Assembly (NCBI GenBank): GCA_019637295.1
Contig: JAHBVX010000003.1
Span: 558,001-622,000 of the forward strand
From: Polyangiaceae bacterium
GTDB lineage: Bacteria; Myxococcota_A; Polyangia; Polyangiales; Polyangiaceae
DNA length: 64,000 bases
Direction of reading: 5' to 3'
In this document: piece after piece, positions 38,529 through 46,403 of the stretch
How positions within the stretch are numbered: the first letter of the stretch is position 1
Layout: each line of letters opens with the position of its first letter
The notes under the pieces: generated by a model
The model's database searches: none
What the model was told of the DNA's origin: nothing
Seen by the model: the letters and a program-made list of their open reading frames with translations, nothing else
Program-made: the position numbers and the translations under genes

Positions 38529-41500
38529 TCAGCGCATGGCGGCGTCCTCGTGCAGGATGGCGGGCGAAGCTCCCCGGGAAACCACGGCCGCCAGCGCGCG
38601 CTCACGGTGTGCTCGTCCCTCGTCGCCGCCGAGGCGCAGGCCGAGCTGATGGGCGGCGATGGCAGCGTCGAGGGGCCGCAGGTGTCGCTCGGCTGCGGCC
38701 TGTGCGCCGCGCAGGTGGGCCACGGCGCCGCACCGATCGCCGCGGGCGTCGGCGGCGTAGGCCAGGATCCGCTGGTCTGCGCCGGCCATCAGCGGGGGCG
38801 AGGTCGCGATGCGATCGGCATACCAGCGCAGCCTGCGGAGACTTGCGCGCCGATCCCCGAGGCGCAGCGCCCGCGCCTCGAGGAGTCCGCCCACCATGGC
38901 GAAGGCGCCGGCGTAGGTCGTGTCGTAGAAGCGAAAGCGGCGCGCCAGCCGCTCCGCGTCCCGGTACTCGACCAACGCGTCGACGCGCTCGGGTTGGTAC
39001 ACGTCGGGCATGTGGCGATAGAGCAACGCGCCGGCGTGCTGCACGTTCGGCCGGCGCGTGTCGAACTTCGCGACGATGCGCTGTGCCCGCTCGCGACAGC
39101 CGGCGAAGTCGCCGAGCACGTAGTGCAGGTAGGCATCGAGCAGCTCCACGTGGGCCACGATCAAGTCGCCCCCCTGCTCGTTCAGGTGCTGGCGAAACCA
39201 GGCCACGTGCTCGCGCATGGCGGCCACGTCCTGTCCGTACACGTCCGGCATGGTGCGCCAGGAGCGGCTCATCAACCGCTCGCTGGGCCGGTTTCGGCGA
39301 AGGAAGCCTCCTTCTGCGGCATCGAACGCGCGCCGCGACCGTTCCCAGCGCCCCGCGCGCAGCGCGACCAGCCCATCGACGAAGTCGAGCATCGCGCGCG
39401 GCTCCTCGACCGAGCGCCCTCCGAGCAGCGCGCGAGCGCGGGCGGCGTACCGATCTGCGAGCGGCACGCGCCCGTGGCGCGAGCCAATCAGCGCCAGCAC
39501 GGCGAACATGGCCTCGCACTGCGCCTCGTCGTCCACGGCGCCCGCGCCGGCGAAGGCGTCGCGGGCGCGGAGCAGGTGCCGCACGCCGCTGATGGGATCG
39601 AGGAACGCCAGCAGGACGCCGATCTGCAGATCACGGCTCGCCGCGTCGCGCCCCGTGGGTCCACGGCGTGGCAGGGCTGCCCGGACGCGGTGACCCGGCG
39701 GGCCGAGCGCGAAGGACGCCGCCTCGAGCAGGCTGCGCGGGCTGCGCGAGTAGGTCGCCGGCTCGCCCGCCGCGCGCAGCGCTGCATCCAGCCCGAGCAG
39801 CCCGGCGTCGACCTCGCCCGCGGCGATCAGCGCGTGCGCTCCGGCCAGCGCGAAGTCCAGGCGCCGGTCGCCAGTGGCCCCCCGCCCGAGCAGCGCCCAC
39901 TCGTCAGCGGCCTCGCGGTGACGACCCACGCGCTCGAGCGCCAGCGCGCGCCGCTCGCGCAGGCCGCCGGACGCGTCCCCAGCGTGGCGAAGCGCGACCG
40001 CAAGCATGTCGGCGGCCAGACCGAAGGCGCCCTGCCGCTCGGCCCTCTCCGCCGCTTCGAGCGCGAAGGGCGCCGCCAGGTCCTCGCGACCGGCGCCGAT
40101 CCAGTGGCGAGCGACGCGCGCCGCGGGCGCCTTGGGGTCCGCGGCGAGCAGCGCCGCCCAGCGCGAGTGGGCCACGGTAGTGGGCCCGGAGAAGACCTCG
40201 GTGACGAGGTGGCGCACGCCGTCGTGATACACGTCGACTTCACCGTCGATGCGCGCACGCGCGCCGCGACGCACCAGCCCCCGGCGCTCCAGCTCGGCGG
40301 CGGCGCGCTCGACGGCGACCAGGGGCATCCCCGCCAGTCGCGCCAGGAGCGGGAGCTCGCTGAAGCCATCGGCGACCACCACGGCGGCGAGCAGCTCCAT
40401 CTCGACGGAGGAGCACGCGGCGACGACGTGCTCGAGCTCCACGGGACCGCCGGTGGCCAGCGCGCGCCCGCGAACCTCCGCGAGGAAGGGCCGGCCGTCG
40501 CACGCGGCGGCGGCCGCCCGTGCCTCTCCCGGCGCCAGCGCGAACCCCGACGTGCTGGCGATGATCTCGGCGAGCACCTCGGGCGCCAGCCGGGGGATCG
40601 ACAGCTCGCACTCCCTCCCGGCTGAAGCGACCCAGCGCGCCGCAGGAGTGTTCCTCAGATCGTCGCGAACCGCGAGCAGCACGCGCAGCCAAGGTGCGCC
40701 GCGCAGATGCGCCAGCAGCGCCAGCGTGTCGTCGTCGGCCCACTGGAAGTCGTCCAGGGCGATCACCACGCCGCGCGCGCCGCCGGCGGCGCGCCGCATG
40801 AGCCACGCGAGCGCGTCGAAGGCGCTCGGCCGCGTGACGTCGGGTTCAGAACCGAACAGTCGCGCGCGAACGTGCTCCTTGAGCTGCTCGGAGACCGCAC
40901 ACCCGATGCCGGACAACACCGGGAACATGCCGCACGCCGCGACGGCGTGCCGTCGTACCTCCTCGTCCCGCTGCCCAGGGCGGTCCAGGCACCGGGCAAG
41001 CTCGTCGACCGCGCCGTCGACGGCGTTGAAGGGCACGCGTTCCTCCGGGCGCGCGCTGCCACGCAGCACGACCCAGCCCGCCATCGCGAGCTTCTGCGTG
41101 ACGAGCTCCATCACTGCGGTCTTGCCCACACCGCTCGGACCCGTCAGGCCGAGCAATGGTCGGTCTGCGCGTTCGATGCGCGTGATGGCGTCGTCGACGA
41201 GCGTGTCCCGTCCGAGGATCAGCTTGCGCGCCGGCTTCCGGCGCGGCGGCGACGGTGCGCCGGAGCGCGTCAGTCGCGCAAGCAACTCGCCGGCGGTGGG
41301 ACGCGCGCGTGGATCCTTGGCGAGCAGCTCCTCGCAGAGCGCATCGAACAGCGGGTCGACGCCCGGCGCCACCTCGCGTAGCCGGGGCGGCGGCTGTGCC
41401 CTGTGTGCCTCGAGCACGCCGAGCCGCGTGCCCTCGAACACCGGGCGCCCCGCCGACAACTCGAAGAGCAGGCATCCGAGCGCGTACAGGTCGCTCGCGG

Positions 41501-42026
41501 CCACCGCGGGCTCGCCGGCGATCTGCTCCGGGGCCATGTAGCCCGGCGTTCCCGCGATGGACCTCCAGGTGTGGCTCGACGCCGCGTCCGCGACGCCGAA
41601 GTCCAGCACCTTCAGCGTGCCGTCCGCACGCACCAGCACATTGCTGGGCTTCAAGTCGCGATGCACCACGCCGTGGGCATGGATGTAGGCGAGCGCGTCC
41701 GCGAGCTGCCGGAGCAGCGACGCGATGGGCGCGCCGGCAGCTCGCACGTAGGCATCGACGGGCTCGCCGTCGATGGCCTCCATGGAGAACGCCAGTCCAT
41801 CGGCGTCCTGTAGCAGCTCGTACACGCGCACCAGGTTGGGGTGCGACAGCTGCGCCAGCAGACGAAACTCCGCCTTGAACCTACCCACGACCACCGGCGC
41901 GGTCAGGCGCTTGAGCGCGACCGCATGGCCGCGCTCCCGGTCGTGTACCAGCTCTACGACCCCCATCGCCCCACGCCCCAGCTCGCGCACTGGACGAAAC
42001 CGACCCGTCACCCCGCCGTCGTCCAT
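38529..42026 (-). CDS. Ser/Thr protein kinase fused to AAA ATPase and TPR-like region
   Basis: 1165 residues. Kinase domain about 8-280: GRGAMGVV glycine loop, Lys39 (VALKRL), HRDLKPSN (Asp124), LDFGVAD (142-144) and TPGYMAPEQ. An NACHT/AAA_16 type ATPase follows from about 285: Walker A GPSGVGKTA (about 293-301) and Walker B VVIALDDFQWAD (about 418-429). The rest (about 600-1160) is Ala/Arg/Leu-rich helical repeats like TPRs of LuxR/MalT-type STAND proteins. The combination is typical of myxobacterial signalling. ATG 42026 gives the right start just before the kinase; a 19-bp overlap with an upstream small ORF exists. The sigma-factor gene follows at 31 bp. Confidence 0.9.
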   Translation of the reverse strand: MDDGGVTGRFRPVRELGRGAMGVVELVHDRERGHAVALKRLTAPVVVGRFKAEFRLLAQLSHPNLVRVYELLQDADGLAFSMEAIDGEPVDAYVRAAGAPIASLLRQLADALAYIHAHGVVHRDLKPSNVLVRADGTLKVLDFGVADAASSHTWRSIAGTPGYMAPEQIAGEPAVAASDLYALGCLLFELSAGRPVFEGTRLGVLEAHRAQPPPRLREVAPGVDPLFDALCEELLAKDPRARPTAGELLARLTRSGAPSPPRRKPARKLILGRDTLVDDAITRIERADRPLLGLTGPSGVGKTAVMELVTQKLAMAGWVVLRGSARPEERVPFNAVDGAVDELARCLDRPGQRDEEVRRHAVAACGMFPVLSGIGCAVSEQLKEHVRARLFGSEPDVTRPSAFDALAWLMRRAAGGARGVVIALDDFQWADDDTLALLAHLRGAPWLRVLLAVRDDLRNTPAARWVASAGRECELSIPRLAPEVLAEIIASTSGFALAPGEARAAAAACDGRPFLAEVRGRALATGGPVELEHVVAACSSVEMELLAAVVVADGFSELPLLARLAGMPLVAVERAAAELERRGLVRRGARARIDGEVDVYHDGVRHLVTEVFSGPTTVAHSRWAALLAADPKAPAARVARHWIGAGREDLAAPFALEAAERAERQGAFGLAADMLAVALRHAGDASGGLRERRALALERVGRHREAADEWALLGRGATGDRRLDFALAGAHALIAAGEVDAGLLGLDAALRAAGEPATYSRSPRSLLEAASFALGPPGHRVRAALPRRGPTGRDAASRDLQIGVLLAFLDPISGVRHLLRARDAFAGAGAVDDEAQCEAMFAVLALIGSRHGRVPLADRYAARARALLGGRSVEEPRAMLDFVDGLVALRAGRWERSRRAFDAAEGGFLRRNRPSERLMSRSWRTMPDVYGQDVAAMREHVAWFRQHLNEQGGDLIVAHVELLDAYLHYVLGDFAGCRERAQRIVAKFDTRRPNVQHAGALLYRHMPDVYQPERVDALVEYRDAERLARRFRFYDTTYAGAFAMVGGLLEARALRLGDRRASLRRLRWYADRIATSPPLMAGADQRILAYAADARGDRCGAVAHLRGAQAAAERHLRPLDAAIAAHQLGLRLGGDEGRAHRERALAAVVSRGASPAILHEDAAMR

Positions 42027-42256
42027 CGCACGTCGAGCGCGCCCACGTCGAGGGCGAAGAGCCGGACCCGCACCTGGGGGACCGCGCCGTGGTAGCTGTC
42101 GATGAAGTTGGGGACATTGCGAAACCCCAGACGCCAGTGGCGCAGCGCCACTCGCAGCGCCGTGACGGTTCCCGGCTCCACGGACACACCGTACGCCTTG
42201 GGGGTGCGCTCGAACACCCCTTCGAGATCGAGCACGCCCATCATCACGCGACCCAC
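42008..42256 (-). CDS. small hypothetical protein upstream of the kinase gene
   Basis: 82 residues (GTG 42256; ATG 42244 is another start): VLDLEGVFERTPKAYGVSVE then VTALRVALRHWRLGFRNVPN and VRLFALDVGALDVRWTTAG. It overlaps the kinase gene by 19 bp, so translational coupling is likely. It may be the end of a longer gene: in another frame ATG 42378 gives LPDLAGLSEFNAASRDEPLD and runs into this one, the join being one indel at about 42290. I do not recognise either part. Confidence in it as a separate gene is moderate. Confidence 0.4.
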   Translation of the reverse strand: MGRVMMGVLDLEGVFERTPKAYGVSVEPGTVTALRVALRHWRLGFRNVPNFIDSYHGAVPQVRVRLFALDVGALDVRWTTAG

Positions 42257-42648
42257 CAGGCTGTCGGCGAAGGCGGCTTGGCCGAGCCCACAGCCAGCTC
42301 ACGATGCGCCCCCACGTCCAGCGGTTCGTCGCGCGACGCCGCGTTGAACTCGGAGAGACCGGCGAGGTCCGGCAGCATGCGCGTGAGTGTGGGGGCGCCG
42401 GGGTGAGCTTACAAGCCCAATTGCCGGCGGGCCTCCCAGACGCCGGCGAGCGCGAGTTGCGCTTCGCGGTCGGGTGTCGGCGGGCGTTCGCGCAACCGCT
42501 GCGCCACTCGAGCGCGTCGGACGCGGTCAGGCCGGGAGCAGGCGATGGGACTCAGCGCAGCATTGCGCGTGGCCAGGGCCGCCCCGCTATCCAGCGCCTC
42601 GTGCGGCCTCGAGTTGACATCGCGCCGGCGCTTCTCGATATCAAGCGC

Positions 42649-43206
42649 ATGACTGACGTGTTGGTGATCGGTGACGGTCCGGGTGGCCTGAGCGCCGCGC
42701 TCTTTCTGGCGAAGAACGGCATGAACGTGGTCGTGCACGGCCAGGACAAGACGGCGATGCACGCCGCGCTGCTCAGGAACTACCTGGGCATCCCCGAGAT
42801 CCTCGGCAGCGACTTCCAGGCCGTCGCGCGGCAGCAGGTCGCTGCCCTCGGCGCGAAGGTCCTGGGAACGCGCGTCGAGGCTCTCGCGAAGCAAGGGGAC
42901 GTGTTCCAAGCCACGCTCGAAGACGGCGCGGTCGTCCGGGCGCGGTACGTGATCCTGTCGGAGGGCAAGTCGCCGCGCCTCGCGCAGATGCTCGGCCTCT
43001 CCCACGATGCGGCGACGGGGCTCGCCACGGACAAGAACGGGCGCACCGCGGTGGCCGGAGTGTACGCCGTCGGGCGCTCGACGCGGCCGGGTCGCAGCCA
43101 GGCGATCATCAGCGCCGGCGACGGCGCCGCGGCAGCCATCGACATCCTCTCGCTCGAGAAGGGCGAGTCCGTGACGGACTGGGACTCGCCCCCGGAGGCC
43201 GGCTGA
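42649..43206 (+). CDS. small FAD-binding protein resembling a truncated thioredoxin reductase
   Basis: 185 residues. It opens with DVLVIGDGPGGLSAALFLAK (GxGxxG Rossmann motif, about 3-22) and ends with GVYAVGRSTRPGRSQAIISA (the FAD-binding end of the fold, about 143-162). Between them is one beta-rich part. A normal thioredoxin reductase has 310 residues with an inserted NADPH domain and a CxxC; both are missing here. Such short single-domain forms are known in some archaea and bacteria, but the electron donor and acceptor are unclear. ATG 42649 is the natural start. Region 42379-42648 upstream holds a leftward open frame ending at 42409 that I could not classify. Confidence 0.75.
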   Translation: MTDVLVIGDGPGGLSAALFLAKNGMNVVVHGQDKTAMHAALLRNYLGIPEILGSDFQAVARQQVAALGAKVLGTRVEALAKQGDVFQATLEDGAVVRARYVILSEGKSPRLAQMLGLSHDAATGLATDKNGRTAVAGVYAVGRSTRPGRSQAIISAGDGAAAAIDILSLEKGESVTDWDSPPEAG

Positions 43207-43288
43207 CACTGTCGCGGGGGGTCGCCGGCGCCGTCACCGGTAACCCACCCGCAGAGCCCGAACACCGGCAGCGACCCGCCATCGCCCT

Positions 43289-43415
43289 GCCCGAGCACGG
43301 AGCGCGTTTCGTCTCCGGCCTCTGCGCGCGCGAGGACGGCTTCTCCGTGCATGCCGCCACCACCGCTCCCGGACGCACGCGCTCGCGAGACTCTCTGCCG
43401 CTCAGACGGGCCAGC
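43289..43415 (+). pseudogene. possible relic of an IS91-like transposase
   Basis: In one frame is EHGARFVSGLCAREDGFSVH followed by AATTAP; a shift then gives DARARETLCRSDGP. This resembles the segment of IS91-family transposases that reads roughly GFSLHAAT..., D.R..LE.LCRY.... No inverted repeats or other parts of the gene are visible in the 265-bp gap (43207-43472), so it is a weak assignment. Confidence 0.3.
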
Positions 43416-43472
43416 GCTCCAACTCGGTGCCGTGATTCGAGCACGACGCCCCCAGCGATGCCCGGCTGCTCG

Positions 43473-44621
43473 CTAGCGACCGGCGCGCGCGTGGCTGGGA
43501 TCGAGGGCGCCGCTGCCGTAGCCGAGGGTGAGCAGCTTCTTGACCAGCGGCAGGTCGTCCACTCCGGAGCGGATGACCGCGTCGAGACCGAGCTGGATGG
43601 CCCGGCGAGCGGCGGCGGGCACGCCCACCCGGAGCGCGATGCGCCCGGCGATCGCGCGTGCTGCGCCGGCGTCGAGGCGGCCGCGCTCGAGCGCCGCGAG
43701 GGTGCCCTGGGCGGCGATGAAGCCCGACTCCAGGGCGTGCCAGATCCCCTCGCCGCTCAGCGGATCGACGAGCCGCGCGGCGTCCCCGAGGGTGAGCAGG
43801 CCGGGACCGCTCGGCGGCAAGGTCGGTCGCGCGAGCGGCAGCTGCCAGGTGCGCTCGCGTCCGCGCGCATGGGCGCCGCGGAAGCGCTCGGGATGCGCCG
43901 CCAGGAACTGAGCGAGCAGCGCGTCGAGCCGCGTCTCGCGTCGCTTGTACGCATCCACGGTTTGATAGACGCCCACGTTGCTCGCGCCGTCGACCGCGGG
44001 GAAGACCCAGCCATAGCCACTGGGCAGGAAGCGCTCGAAGTAGTGCTCGCTGACGGCCGGAGCGAGTCCAGCGGGCAGCTCTTCGAGGTACGTGGTGATG
44101 GCGATGCCCAACGCTTGGGGCGCGGGCGGCGAGCGCCCGGTGGCCTCCCAGGCGACGGAGCCCGGGCCGTCGGCCGCCAGGACGACCCGCGCGCGCCAGT
44201 CGAGCTCCGCGCCGAGGGCGCGTGGTCGGGTCGGATCGGCCACCACGCGACGCACGCTCACCCCCTCCATGACCTCGGCGCCGCTCTGCTCGAGGGCGTC
44301 GCGCAGCGCCGCGTCGAGCAAGAGCCGCGGCACGATCAGGCCCGGCGTGGGGTAGCGCCGCTCGATGTGCGTGCCGTCCGGCAAGATGGCGTGCGCCGCG
44401 CGCACCGTCGCGTGCGAGCGCTCGAGGACGCGACCGAGCACGCCGAGATCCGCGAGGCGCGCGACGGCGCGATTGGACAGCGCGTCGCCACAGGTCTTGT
44501 CGCGAGGAAAGCGGGCGCGATCGACGACGGCGACGCGGACCCCGGCGCGCGCTAGCAGGATCCCGGCCGCCGCGCCCGCGGGTCCCGCACCGACGATCAG
44601 CACGTCCGACTCGCCTCGCAT
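43473..44621 (-). CDS. geranylgeranyl reductase family FAD-dependent oxidoreductase
   Basis: 382 residues. The FAD motif is DVLIVGAGPAGAAAGILLAR (about 6-25), then RFPRDKTCGDALSNRAV (about 38-54, the conserved CGxxL/S turn), and GLLTLGDAARLVDPLSGEGI (about 280-299), all typical of ChlP/GGR-like reductases that saturate isoprenoid double bonds. AGAGGAG 6-10 bp before the ATG is a good ribosome-binding site. It is divergent from the UbiA prenyltransferase gene (119 bp apart), which suggests a shared prenyl-lipid or quinone pathway (inference). Substrate not determinable from the sequence. Confidence 0.88.
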   Translation of the reverse strand: MRGESDVLIVGAGPAGAAAGILLARAGVRVAVVDRARFPRDKTCGDALSNRAVARLADLGVLGRVLERSHATVRAAHAILPDGTHIERRYPTPGLIVPRLLLDAALRDALEQSGAEVMEGVSVRRVVADPTRPRALGAELDWRARVVLAADGPGSVAWEATGRSPPAPQALGIAITTYLEELPAGLAPAVSEHYFERFLPSGYGWVFPAVDGASNVGVYQTVDAYKRRETRLDALLAQFLAAHPERFRGAHARGRERTWQLPLARPTLPPSGPGLLTLGDAARLVDPLSGEGIWHALESGFIAAQGTLAALERGRLDAGAARAIAGRIALRVGVPAAARRAIQLGLDAVIRSGVDDLPLVKKLLTLGYGSGALDPSHARAGR

Positions 44622-44740
44622 CCGCTTCTCCTCTAAGGTTGACGCGGGCTCGGACGCAACGCTCGAGGCGCGCGCTCCGGTTTTCGTTGGAATTCCACGC
44701 CAGCCACCGGGATGATGAGTCCGAGGACGACGAAGCGCGC

Positions 44741-45616
44741 GTGAACCCGCCCCGGCACCCCGATCTGCCCCGCGACGCCAGCGGCCACCTGAGGGCGGGC
44801 TTGCGCATCGTTGCCAGCGTGCTCGTGTACCGCTTGGTGCGGCTGGAGATGGCGAACCTGGTCGCCGCCGCCTCCCTCGTGATCGCGCTGCGCCTGTCAG
44901 CCGCGGACGCGCTGGTGCGCGTCGTGTTCGCGTTCGTGCTCAACGTGCTGGCGTACACCATCAACGACTACGTCGATCGGGACCTCGACCAAAAAGAGGG
45001 GCGTGCCCCGGAGAAGACGCGCTTTCTGATCGCTCACGCGCGTGAGGCGCTGTGGGCTCAACTCGTGCTCGCGGCCGTGCTCGTCGCCATCGCGCTGGCG
45101 CACGATCCTTTCCTGCTCGTGTCGGGCGCGCTCGGCGCGGGCCTGTGCTGGGTGTACACCGCGCGCTGGAAGGCCAGCCCGGGCGCGGACGTGCTGGCCA
45201 TGACCGCGTGGGGCGCCGCCATGCCCCTGTGTGCCGTGCCCCTCGACCGACCGATGGGCTTCGTCCTGATCGGGCAGCTGGCGCTGTTCTCCATGTGCTT
45301 CGAGATCTTGCAGGTGATGCGCGATCGGGAGTCGGACGCCGCCATCGGCGTGCGCACGACCGCGGTGGCCCTCGGCGCCGAGGGCAGCGAACGGCTGCTG
45401 CGCGGCGCGGTGGTCCTGGCCGGCGTGTACGCGGCGCTGTTCGTCCACGTCACCCTGTCGCCGCTGGTCCTGCTGGCCGCCCTCGTGCCTACCCGTCGCC
45501 GCACCGAGCGGGCCTGGCACATGGTGCGCTTCATCTTCGGCCTGGCGTGGCTCGGCATGCTCACGGCGGTGTACCTGACGGGGACGCTGGAGGGTTGGGT
45601 CGGCCCGGCGCGGTGA
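44741..45616 (+). CDS. UbiA family prenyltransferase
   Basis: 291 residues, about eight membrane helices. The two Asp-rich motifs of UbiA enzymes are present: NDYVDRDLDQ (about 74-83) and DRESDAAIGV (about 194-203), which bind Mg and the prenyl diphosphate. GTG 44741 is the likely start; the frame goes back to 44639 without conserved content. Divergent from the geranylgeranyl-reductase-like gene and followed by a methyltransferase gene 66 bp later. Candidates are quinone, haem or lipid prenylation; no menaquinone genes are seen nearby. Confidence 0.88.
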   Translation: MNPPRHPDLPRDASGHLRAGLRIVASVLVYRLVRLEMANLVAAASLVIALRLSAADALVRVVFAFVLNVLAYTINDYVDRDLDQKEGRAPEKTRFLIAHAREALWAQLVLAAVLVAIALAHDPFLLVSGALGAGLCWVYTARWKASPGADVLAMTAWGAAMPLCAVPLDRPMGFVLIGQLALFSMCFEILQVMRDRESDAAIGVRTTAVALGAEGSERLLRGAVVLAGVYAALFVHVTLSPLVLLAALVPTRRRTERAWHMVRFIFGLAWLGMLTAVYLTGTLEGWVGPAR

Positions 45617-45682
45617 CGGTGGCGGCCGGACCGCGGACCACGCCGCGCGGACGCAGGTGTGCTACGGAGCGCTCAGCCGTCG

Positions 45683-46393
45683 ATGAGCAGTCGAGAGCCC
45701 TCAGACGCCGCGACGACGGCCGACGTCGCGGACGAGCACGTTCGCATCGGCCCGGTGCGGCTGCGGGTGCCGGCCGGGAGCGAGGTCGCGCTCGACGAGC
45801 GGGGGCGCAAGATCTGGGGGCACCTCGCGCTCCGGGACTTTCTGGCGTTGCTCGCGCCTGGCTCGTCCATCCTGGACGTGGGCAGCGGGCGACTGCAGTT
45901 GCAGGCGGGGATCATGCGCGCCAGCGGCTTCACGCCGGTCACCACGGATCTGGGCGGGGACGTCGACTTCCCGGGCAGCTACGAGTCCGTGGAGTTCGGG
46001 CGCGAGTTCGACGGGATCTGGTGTTGCCACATCCTGGAGCACGCGCTCAACCCGCACGACTTCCTGCTCAAGCTGCGGCGGGACGTGCGCGAGGGCGGGC
46101 TGCTCGCCATCACGGTGCCGACCATCACCGAGCGGCTGCTGCGCGGGCACGTGAACCTGTTCAACGCCGGCATCGTGCTCTACCGCCTGGTGTGCGCGGG
46201 TGTTGACTGCTCGTCGGCGCTGGTGTCGCGCTACGGCGCCAACATCAGCGTGATCGTGCGCGTGAAGAAGATCGAGCCGTGCTACCCGGACGCGAGCAGT
46301 CTCGAGGACCTCGCGCCCTTCTTCCCCGTGCCGGTGCATCAGCGCTTCAACGGCGACATTCGCGCCGTGGACACGCTGCGGCGCGGGCGGTGA
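45683..46393 (+). CDS. class I SAM-dependent methyltransferase
   Basis: 236 residues. Motif I is ILDVGSGRLQLQAGIM (about 65-80), followed by FTPVTTDLGGDVDF (about 85-98, the acidic loop), FDGIWCCHILEHALNPHDFL (about 111-130, typical of Methyltransf_11/UbiE-like proteins) and VREGGLLAITVP (motif of post-core strand). Substrate unknown. It may be co-transcribed with the UbiA gene (66-bp gap) and could then act on its product. It faces the next gene with a 10-bp convergent gap. Confidence 0.85.
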   Translation: MSSREPSDAATTADVADEHVRIGPVRLRVPAGSEVALDERGRKIWGHLALRDFLALLAPGSSILDVGSGRLQLQAGIMRASGFTPVTTDLGGDVDFPGSYESVEFGREFDGIWCCHILEHALNPHDFLLKLRRDVREGGLLAITVPTITERLLRGHVNLFNAGIVLYRLVCAGVDCSSALVSRYGANISVIVRVKKIEPCYPDASSLEDLAPFFPVPVHQRFNGDIRAVDTLRRGR

Positions 46394-46403
46394 GCGGGCT
46401 CCG

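Noticed and set aside
42409-42648. Leftward frame ending in RERPPTPDREAQLALAGVWE... before the kinase cluster
   Set aside because: The end looks coding, but no start with a sensible length could be found and no family is recognised; it is left as unresolved.
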